DNA of 45,577 nucleotides from UBA2882 sp964619485 (GTDB lineage Bacteria; Bacillota; Clostridia; Lachnospirales; Lachnospiraceae): assembly GCA_964619485.1 (NCBI GenBank), contig CAZUCI010000015.1, positions 1 to 45,577 of the forward strand. Reading direction: 5' to 3'. Within the stretch, counting starts at the first letter, position 1, and each line of letters opens with the position of its first letter. The translations under genes and the position numbers were made by a program. Below the pieces are notes generated by a model. That model had not been told where the DNA came from. It was given only the letters and a program-made list of their open reading frames with translations, and ran no database searches. Below, in pieces: positions 39,832-45,577 of this stretch.

Positions 39832-40703
39832 ATGGTACAAAAAGAAAAAAGACTTCAATGGCATCCGGCATTTTTGCCGGTCTGCAAATCGAGCTTGAAA
39901 AAGAACTAGATGGACTTGTGTTTGAAAGTGAGCATCAATTAGGGACGAAACCAAAAGCAGTGGATGTTTTGGTTGTTAAAAAGAATCCTGATGTTCATAT
40001 AAGAAAAAATATTGGACACATATTTAAGCAGTATAATATAATAGAATACAAAGGGCCAACTGATTATTTAAGCGTGGACGACTTTTACAAGGTGTTTGGT
40101 TATGCGTGCTTTTATAAAGCAGATGTTTCCAAAGTTGACAGCATCAAAATTGAGGAAATCACAATTACATTTGTAAGTCATAATTATCCCAGAAAGTTTG
40201 TTCAGCATCTGATTAAAACATGTGGATACGAGGTCTTGGAAAAGGAAGCAGGTATCTATTTGATAAACGGTGGAAAAATTCCAATGCAGTTGATTTGGAC
40301 ACAGGGCTTGTCAGAAGATGAAAATCTATATTTGAGAAGTTTGACAAATGAAATACGTGATGAAAGTATTCCTCAAAAGCTGTTAAAAGCCTACCAGGAG
40401 AAAAAGCAGAATACGTTGTATCAGTCTGTAATGGACATTGTAGTACGTGCAAATCAAGAAAAATTTGAGGAGGTAAAGTATATGTGTGATGCATTAAAAG
40501 AACTGATGAAGGACGAGCTGGATGAGAGAGAGCGTCAGGGAATAGAACAGGGAATAGAACAGGGAATACGTGCTATGATAGAGGCCTGTAGAGAGCTTGG
40601 AGCTGGAAGAGAAAGCACCTTGCTGCGGATTGAACAAAAGTTTAACCTGTCTGAGGAGAGAGCACAGGAATTACTTTTAAATTATTGGGAACAATCCGAG
40701 TAA
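39832..40703 (+). pseudogene. Rpn-like PD-(D/E)XK nuclease/transposase family protein with an N-terminal frameshift
   Basis: AAGGAGG stands at the right distance before ATG 39832, which opens MVQKEKRLQWHPAF and then stops soon after; the remaining protein (GLQIELEKELDGLVFESEHQLGTKP onward) is one frame off. Relatives in Lachnospiraceae, as I recall them, read LQWHPAFYAGLQIE through this point, so one base seems lost in TTTTT (39871-39875). ATG 39858 gives an uninterrupted 281-residue product but has no ribosome site. The body includes EYKGPTDYLSVDDFYKVFGYACFY, which holds the nuclease-fold residues, and a C-terminal 12-base repeat encoding GIEQ. The family is multicopy and linked to RecA-independent recombination in studied Rpn proteins. 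It may be a pseudogene, a phase-variable tract or a sequencing error. Confidence 0.75.
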
Positions 40704-40720
40704 TCAATGGTTAGGGTGCT

Positions 40721-40749
40721 TTGACATTCTAACCCATTTATAATATGTT
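40721..40749 (+). promoter_or_regulatory. Candidate promoter of the ABC exporter operon
   Basis: Perfect TTGACA (40721-40726), 17 bases, TATGTT (40744-40749). The region also holds TATAAT at 40739, but only 12 bases from the -35 box. Confidence 0.45.
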
Positions 40750-40779
40750 TGAAAAAACGAAACAGCAGGAGAATACGGC

Positions 40780-42555
40780 ATGAAGACCTTGATGAAATAC
40801 CTGAAAAACTATAAAAAAGAAAGCATTTTGGCACCATTATTCAAGATGTTAGAGGCATCCTTTGAACTGTTTGTCCCATTGGTTATGGCGGCGATTATTG
40901 ACCGTGGTATAGCCAATACGGACAAGCCTTTTATTTTGTCTATGGGAGGTGTGCTGATTGCCCTGGGGCTGATTGGACTGACCTGTTCTATTACAGCGCA
41001 GTTTTTTGCAGCAAAGGCAGCAACCGGGTTTGCAAAAGAACTGCGGCATGAGCTTTTTTCTCATATTCAGGGACTGAATTATTCAAGGATTGATACGTTG
41101 GGAACCTCAACACTTATTACCAGAATGACCAGTGATGTTAATCAGGTACAAAATGGCGTTAATATGGTGCTCCGTTTGTTTCTGCGTTCTCCTTTTATTG
41201 TGATTGGTGCCATGATTATGGCCTTTTATGTGGATGCAAAGGCGGCACTGGTTTTTGTTGTGGAAATCCCGGTTTTGGCGGTTGTAGTTTTCGGCATTAT
41301 TTTTATGAATATTCCTCTATATAAAAAGGTACAGGCAAGTCTGGATCAGGTGCTTCTTGCAACAAGAGAAAACTTAAATGGTATTCGTGTGATTCGTGCT
41401 TTCAATAAAGAAGAGGAAGAGATTGCGAACTATAATATTAAGAATCAGGAGCTTACGAAGATTCAGCTTTTTGCAGGTCGAATTTCTGCACTTCTAAATC
41501 CTGTCACCTATGTCATTGTAAATATTGCGCTGATTGTGCTGCTGTATGTGGGGGCAGTCAGAGTAGATGGTGGATTTATCACACAGGGTGCGGTGGTTGC
41601 ATTGGTTAACTATATGGCACAGATTCTGGTGGAACTGGTAAAGCTGGCAAATCTTATTGTGACCATTACCAAAGCAATGGCCTGTGCATCCAGAATTGAG
41701 ACGGTTCTTCTTGTTCCGGAAGGAATGGAGGAAAGCAAATTAGAAGACATGAAGGATACAAAAAATACTTCAATCAGCACCTCGGAGAAAAGTATGAAAG
41801 AAAAGCCCGCCTTTGTCTGTTTTGATCATGTCAGCTTTTCCTATGAAGGGGCAGGTGCAGAAGCACTTACAGATTTAAGTTTTCAGGTAAAAAAAGGACA
41901 GACCATTGGAATTATCGGTGGAACCGGTTCGGGAAAAAGCTCTCTGGTTAATCTGATTCCAAGATTTTATGATGTATCCAAGGGAAGGATTTCCATAGAA
42001 GGAAAAGATGTAAGAAATATGGACATTGAAACCCTGCGCCATAAGGTGGGAATTGTTCCCCAGAAGGCAGCTTTGTTTCAGGGAACTATTGCTGAAAATA
42101 TTGCCTTTGGTAAGCCGGATGCTACGGAAGAAGAGCTTTGGGAGGCGATTACCACAGCGCAGGCAAGAGAGTTTGTAGAGAAGAAGGATGGTGGACTTCA
42201 GTCAGAGGTGGAACAGGGCGGAAGAAACCTTTCGGGGGGGCAGAAGCAGCGGCTTACCATTGCCAGAGCACTTGTTAGAAAACCGGAAATTCTGATTCTG
42301 GACGACAGCTGTTCAGCACTGGATTATGCCACAGATGCGGCACTTCGAAAGGGCTTGAAGGAGATGGAGAATACACCGACTGTTTTCCTGGTTTCCCAGA
42401 GAACCTCTTCTATCCAGTATGCCGATCAGATTATTGTTATGGATGATGGTGAGATTGCCGGTATTGGAACACACGACCAGCTGCTGGATCACTGCGAGGT
42501 ATACAGAGAAATCTATGAATCGCAATATCATAGCGCAGGGAAGGGAGGCAAATAG
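40780..42555 (+). CDS. Heterodimeric ABC exporter, subunit with degenerate ATPase site
   Basis: The 591-residue half-transporter has six membrane helices (about 1-310) and a C-terminal ATPase (about 345-585). Walker A is GGTGSGKSS and the signature is LSGGQKQR. The residue after Walker B is Asp rather than the catalytic Glu (LILDDSCSALD), and the switch His is replaced by Gln (LVSQRTSSI). These two changes are the mark of the non-catalytic partner in TM287/288- or BmrCD-type heterodimers. An insertion rich in K, E, S and T (about 320-345) links the two domains. AGGAG precedes the ATG. The canonical partner starts 1 base after its stop. Confidence 0.95.
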   Translation: MKTLMKYLKNYKKESILAPLFKMLEASFELFVPLVMAAIIDRGIANTDKPFILSMGGVLIALGLIGLTCSITAQFFAAKAATGFAKELRHELFSHIQGLNYSRIDTLGTSTLITRMTSDVNQVQNGVNMVLRLFLRSPFIVIGAMIMAFYVDAKAALVFVVEIPVLAVVVFGIIFMNIPLYKKVQASLDQVLLATRENLNGIRVIRAFNKEEEEIANYNIKNQELTKIQLFAGRISALLNPVTYVIVNIALIVLLYVGAVRVDGGFITQGAVVALVNYMAQILVELVKLANLIVTITKAMACASRIETVLLVPEGMEESKLEDMKDTKNTSISTSEKSMKEKPAFVCFDHVSFSYEGAGAEALTDLSFQVKKGQTIGIIGGTGSGKSSLVNLIPRFYDVSKGRISIEGKDVRNMDIETLRHKVGIVPQKAALFQGTIAENIAFGKPDATEEELWEAITTAQAREFVEKKDGGLQSEVEQGGRNLSGGQKQRLTIARALVRKPEILILDDSCSALDYATDAALRKGLKEMENTPTVFLVSQRTSSIQYADQIIVMDDGEIAGIGTHDQLLDHCEVYREIYESQYHSAGKGGK

Positions 42556-42556
42556 A

Positions 42557-44305
42557 ATGGAAAAGCAAATGAAGAAGAAGTCAACCTTAAAAAAGGTATT
42601 ACTGCGTATTAGGAAGTATTGGTTTTTCCTGAGTCTGTCCCTGCTTCTTGCGATTGTGACCGTTGCAACAACACTTTATCTGCCTATTTTAACCGGACAT
42701 GCCATTGATTTTATCATTGATAAAGGATTGGTGGATTATGAGGCACTGTTTGCTATTCTGCGAAAAATGGGTGTGGTGCTTCTCGTTACAGCAGCTGCAC
42801 AGTGGCTGATGAATCTGTGCAATAACAAGATGACTTATTGCGTTGTAAGGGATATAAGAAGAGATGCCTTTGATAAAATAGAGATTTTGCCATTGAAATA
42901 TGTGGATGCACATTCCACAGGCGAGATAGTCAGCCGTGTCATTGCTGATGTAGACCAGTTTGCAGATGGCCTTTTAATGGGGTTTACCCAGCTGTTTACC
43001 GGTGTAATTACCATTGTGGGAACCCTGGCTTTTATGTTGCCCATTAATGTTTACATTGCATTGGTGGTTGTGGTGATTACGCCGGTGTCGTTATTGGTTG
43101 CAAGCTTTATTGCCAGGAAAACCTACTCCATGTTTAAGCTCCAGTCTGAGACAAGAGGAGAGCAGACGGGACTGATTGATGAGATGATTACCAATCAGAA
43201 GGTGGTGCAGGCTTTTTCCAAGCAGGAAGATGTAATGGACACTTTTGATGAAATCAATGAGAGGCTTGCAAAATGTTCTCTGCGTGCAACCTTCTTTTCC
43301 TCCATCACCAACCCGGCAACACGTTTTGTAAACAGTCTGGTTTATGCAGGGGTCGGAATTGTAGGAGCAGTTGCAGCAATGAACGGGCTGCTCAGTGTAG
43401 GGCAGCTTTCCAGCTTTTTAAGCTATGCAAATCAGTACACCAAGCCCTTTAACGAAATCTCCGGCGTTGTGACAGAGCTTCAGAACGCCATGGCATGTGC
43501 AGCGAGAATTTTTGAACTTATCGAGGAGAAACCTCAGGTAGAAGAGGCCGAAAATGCAGTTGTTTTATCAGATGTAACAGGCAAGGTAGAGCTTTCTGAT
43601 GTTTGTTTTTCCTATGTGCCTGACAGGAAGCTCATCGAGCACTTTAATCTTTCTGTAAAGCCAGGACAGAGAATTGCCATTGTTGGGCCGACTGGCTGCG
43701 GAAAAACCACAATGATTAATCTGCTAATGCGCTTTTATGATGTGGACCAGGGAAGTATCACTGTGATGGATCAGGATATTCGTACCCTGACCAGACGGAG
43801 TCTGCGTACCTCCTATGGTATGGTGTTACAGGAGACCTGGCTGAAATCAGGTACCATTGAAGAAAATATCCGCATGGGGAAGCCGGAAGCAACCAGAGAA
43901 GAGGTAATTGAGGCTGCAAAAGCGTCCCATGCCCACAGCTTTATCAAGAGACTGCCAAAAGGCTATGACACATTAATCGGAGAAGCTGGAGGAAACCTAA
44001 GCCAGGGACAGAGGCAGCTCTTATGTATTGCGAGGGTTATGCTTTGTCTGCCGCCAATGCTGATCTTAGACGAGGCAACCTCCTCCATTGATACACGTAC
44101 GGAAATTAAAATTCAGAATGCCTTTGCAACTATGATGAAGGGAAGAACCAGCTTTATTGTTGCACACCGGCTTTCCACCATTAAGGAGGCCGATGTGATT
44201 CTGGTTATGAAGGATGGAAGTATTATAGAGCAGGGCAATCATGATGAGCTTCTTGCGAAGAATGGCTTTTATGCTGATCTATACAACAGTCAGTTTGCAG
44301 TGTAG
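42557..44305 (+). CDS. Heterodimeric ABC exporter, catalytic subunit
   Basis: The start is ATG 42557 (582 residues) with GGGAGG 8 bases upstream; the frame is open back into the previous gene. Six helices and an ATPase are present with Walker A GPTGCGKTT, canonical Walker B and Glu (LILDEATSSID) and switch His (IVAHRLSTI). The signature is LSQGQRQ rather than LSGGQ, as in TM288-type subunits whose signature serves the degenerate site of the partner. Together the two genes should form one multidrug or peptide/lipid exporter; the substrate is unknown. Confidence 0.96.
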   Translation: MEKQMKKKSTLKKVLLRIRKYWFFLSLSLLLAIVTVATTLYLPILTGHAIDFIIDKGLVDYEALFAILRKMGVVLLVTAAAQWLMNLCNNKMTYCVVRDIRRDAFDKIEILPLKYVDAHSTGEIVSRVIADVDQFADGLLMGFTQLFTGVITIVGTLAFMLPINVYIALVVVVITPVSLLVASFIARKTYSMFKLQSETRGEQTGLIDEMITNQKVVQAFSKQEDVMDTFDEINERLAKCSLRATFFSSITNPATRFVNSLVYAGVGIVGAVAAMNGLLSVGQLSSFLSYANQYTKPFNEISGVVTELQNAMACAARIFELIEEKPQVEEAENAVVLSDVTGKVELSDVCFSYVPDRKLIEHFNLSVKPGQRIAIVGPTGCGKTTMINLLMRFYDVDQGSITVMDQDIRTLTRRSLRTSYGMVLQETWLKSGTIEENIRMGKPEATREEVIEAAKASHAHSFIKRLPKGYDTLIGEAGGNLSQGQRQLLCIARVMLCLPPMLILDEATSSIDTRTEIKIQNAFATMMKGRTSFIVAHRLSTIKEADVILVMKDGSIIEQGNHDELLAKNGFYADLYNSQFAV

Positions 44306-44312
44306 TAACGTG

Positions 44313-44340
44313 TTAAAAAGTTTTTTATAACTTTTTAATA
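44313..44340 (+). terminator. A/T-rich hairpin after the ABC exporter operon
   Basis: TTAAAAAGTT (44313-44322) pairs with AACTTTTTAA (44329-44338) around 6 bases. The stem is weak, so termination may be partial. Confidence 0.4.
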
Positions 44341-44365
44341 GGGAGTTTATGAACTGTCCACAGAT

Positions 44366-44393
44366 TTGTCAAAAGCTGGTATTAGAATAGTAT
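44366..44393 (+). promoter_or_regulatory. Candidate promoter of the alarmone synthetase gene
   Basis: TTGTCA (44366-44371), 16 bases, TAGTAT (44388-44393), 36 bases before the ATG. Confidence 0.45.
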
Positions 44394-44429
44394 TCATAAT
44401 GCGAGATAAAAAGGAGTGGGGATGGTTAC

Positions 44430-45140
44430 ATGGACGCATTACGTGAAGGTTTTGATTGGGAAGGCGGAACACAGCTGGCTGTTAACAGAACACAGCTGAT
44501 GCCATTATATATACCTGACGCGGATTATGACATGCTTGTCATACCATACAGGGATGCAACAGCCAATCTGCTGGTCAGATTAAATACTTTAAACAATGAT
44601 TTTCGTCTGAAATATAAGAATTATCCAATTCATCATATTCAGGACCGAATTAAGGGAAAGAAAAGTATAGAGAAGAAGCTGATTAAGAAGAAGATTATGG
44701 TTTCGGCAGAAGAGGCAAGAGAAAATCTGACTGATATTGCAGGGGTTAGGATTATATGCTATTTTGAAGAGGATATTTATTCTGTCATTAACATGATTAA
44801 GCAGCAGTCGGATATTTTGACCCTGATTGAGAAGGATTATATCAGGAATCCAAAAGAAAATGGTTACATGAGCTATCATTTAATCATTGGGATGCCTGTC
44901 TACCATACAGATGGAATGGAGTATTATCCGGTTGAAATTCAGCTTCGTACTATGGCTATGGATCTTTGGGCAAGTATGGAGCACAGAATCTGTTACAAGG
45001 AAGATGGTATTACCAAGGAGCGAAGGGCAAGATTTAAAAATATGTCTTCCGAGTTAAAAATGATGGAGGATGAAATTCGCGGTATGCTGGAAAATGAGGC
45101 TATTGATGTGGAAAGCAGTATTGTTGATGCTTTTGATTAG
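44430..45140 (+). CDS. GTP pyrophosphokinase family protein (small alarmone synthetase, YjbM/YwaC-like)
   Basis: The 236-residue protein has only a RelA/SpoT synthetase domain, with no hydrolase, TGS or ACT parts. It transfers pyrophosphate from ATP to GDP or GTP to make (p)ppGpp. Visible family elements: the basic loop DRIKGKKSIEKKL (72-84), D102 in TDIAGVR, GYMSYHL (145-151), catalytic E169 in VEIQLRT and the WASMEH segment (180-185). An extended N-terminus (1-40) precedes the domain. AAGGAG lies 13 bases and GGGG 8 bases before the ATG. The small downstream gene follows after 13 bases. Confidence 0.94.
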   Translation: MDALREGFDWEGGTQLAVNRTQLMPLYIPDADYDMLVIPYRDATANLLVRLNTLNNDFRLKYKNYPIHHIQDRIKGKKSIEKKLIKKKIMVSAEEARENLTDIAGVRIICYFEEDIYSVINMIKQQSDILTLIEKDYIRNPKENGYMSYHLIIGMPVYHTDGMEYYPVEIQLRTMAMDLWASMEHRICYKEDGITKERRARFKNMSSELKMMEDEIRGMLENEAIDVESSIVDAFD

Positions 45141-45153
45141 AGGAGAAAAATAT

Positions 45154-45405
45154 ATGTTGGAATTTAAGTATGACACACAGCTGTTGATTGAAGGAACGGA
45201 TTTAGATGAGGATGTAATCAGCGATTATTTTACGGAGCATTTCAAGGGCGACTGTCTGTTGGCAGTAGGTGATGAGGAATTGATAAAAATCCATTTCCAT
45301 ACAAATGAGCCATGGCAGGTATTAGAATATTGTGCATCAATTGGCGAGATTTATGATATTGTTGTAGAAGATATGGACAGGCAGTCAAAAGGATTACAGG
45401 GGTAA
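45154..45405 (+). CDS. Stand-alone DAK1_2-like domain protein (resembles the C-terminus of YloV/FakA)
   Basis: The start is ATG 45154 (83 residues), 8 bases after AGAGGAG. The whole protein matches the pattern of the final domain of DhaL/YloV-type proteins: FKYDTQLLIEG, GDCLLAVGDEELIKIHFHTNEPWQVLEY and IYDIVVEDMDRQ. In FakA (YloV) this part takes part in fatty acid kinase action with FakB; here the ATP-binding DhaL domain is absent. The 13-base spacing to the alarmone synthetase implies co-expression. Sometimes such proteins are named kinase to dihydroxyacetone kinase. Function unknown. Confidence 0.82.
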   Translation: MLEFKYDTQLLIEGTDLDEDVISDYFTEHFKGDCLLAVGDEELIKIHFHTNEPWQVLEYCASIGEIYDIVVEDMDRQSKGLQG

Positions 45406-45437
45406 AAAAATAGAATTAGAGGTTTATGTATCGATAA

Positions 45438-45476
45438 CAAAAGGGACAGTCAAAAGGGAGACGGTCCTTTTTTTTG
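45438..45476 (+). terminator. Terminator of the alarmone synthetase operon
   Basis: AAAAGGGACAGTC and GACGGTCCTTTT pair around AAAAGGGA with one bulge and one mismatch, followed by a run of T. Confidence 0.8.
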
Positions 45477-45509
45477 TATTATTTTTTTACATAATAAGCA
45501 TTGATTCTA

Positions 45510-45538
45510 TTGACAAATATATCAATGTGATATATACA
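45510..45538 (+). promoter_or_regulatory. Promoter of a gene beyond the right edge
   Basis: Perfect TTGACA (45510-45515), 17 bases, TATACA (45533-45538). Confidence 0.65.
45518..45534. promoter_or_regulatory. Palindromic operator overlapping the promoter
   Basis: TATATCA (45518-45524), ATG, TGATATA (45528-45534) is a perfect inverted repeat covering the spacer and the start of the -10 box. Two more TTGATAT half-sites follow at 45551 and 45571. This placement is typical for a repressor, perhaps of the PadR or TetR type (inference). Confidence 0.6.
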
Positions 45539-45577
45539 TAATAGATCAGCTTGATATATTGAATAAGAACTTGATAT

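Overview
The window looks like a chromosomal piece of an anaerobic, spore-forming Firmicute of the family Lachnospiraceae (Blautia/Ruminococcus/Dorea-like; the genus cannot be fixed by reading). Grounds: moderate-to-low GC, strong AGGAGG-type ribosome sites, an alpha/beta small acid-soluble spore protein, tRNAs without an encoded CCA, DUF4214 and Listeria-Bacteroides-repeat secreted proteins, a TM1266-like hydrogenase regulator, and a PD-(D/E)XK (Rpn-like) protein of a type multicopy in this family. The sequence is a draft assembly: it has a 100-N gap at 12029-12128 and a 10-N gap inside clpX at 34111-34120.

Layout. 1-4.6 kb: end of tRNA-Lys, a MATE exporter, a secreted DUF4214 protein, tRNA-Leu, then a gene-poor stretch with two unrelated tandem arrays (12-bp and 22-bp periods). 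4.6-12.8 kb: a hybrid sensor kinase with two solute-binding domains, glycogen phosphorylase and 4-alpha-glucanotransferase (a glycogen/maltodextrin pair), a convergent CYTH protein, the assembly gap beside a 7-bp repeat, and a DJ-1/PfpI protein. 12.8-13.8 kb: about 1 kb without a convincing gene but full of hairpins and repeats, including a possible 574-bp element with 17-bp terminal inverted repeats. 13.8-16.2 kb: spore protein (minus), Nudix hydrolase, polytopic membrane protein.

16.3-26.8 kb is the most unusual block, all on the plus strand and tightly spaced from 19.0 kb on: two paralogous secreted proteins with Listeria-Bacteroides repeats (the first cut by an in-frame TGA inside 561-bp tandem repeats), a CHASE2 adenylate cyclase with all catalytic residues, a TIM-barrel epimerase-like protein, a GAF/HD-GYP phosphodiesterase, a membrane-anchored FecR protein that itself ends in a Listeria-Bacteroides-like module, and a tRNA-dihydrouridine synthase. 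I infer a cell-surface sensing / cyclic-nucleotide module in which the cyclase makes the signal, the GAF-HD-GYP protein senses and/or degrades it, and FecR plus the secreted proteins form the outside part.

26.9-28.9 kb (minus): three genes for single-pass membrane proteins, two starting with a zinc ribbon. 29.1-31.8 kb: a substrate-binding lipoprotein, a fused permease-ATPase, and a TM1266-like regulator. 31.9-38.7 kb: housekeeping block of trigger factor, clpP, clpX, engB, an AI-2E-family membrane protein, a D-2-hydroxyacid dehydrogenase and truA. 38.7-45.6 kb: VanZ-like protein, a small conserved-looking protein, a frameshifted Rpn/PD-(D/E)XK protein, a heterodimeric ABC exporter (one degenerate, one canonical ATPase half), a small alarmone synthetase coupled to a stand-alone YloV-C-terminal-like domain, and at the right edge a promoter overlapped by a palindromic operator for a gene outside the window.
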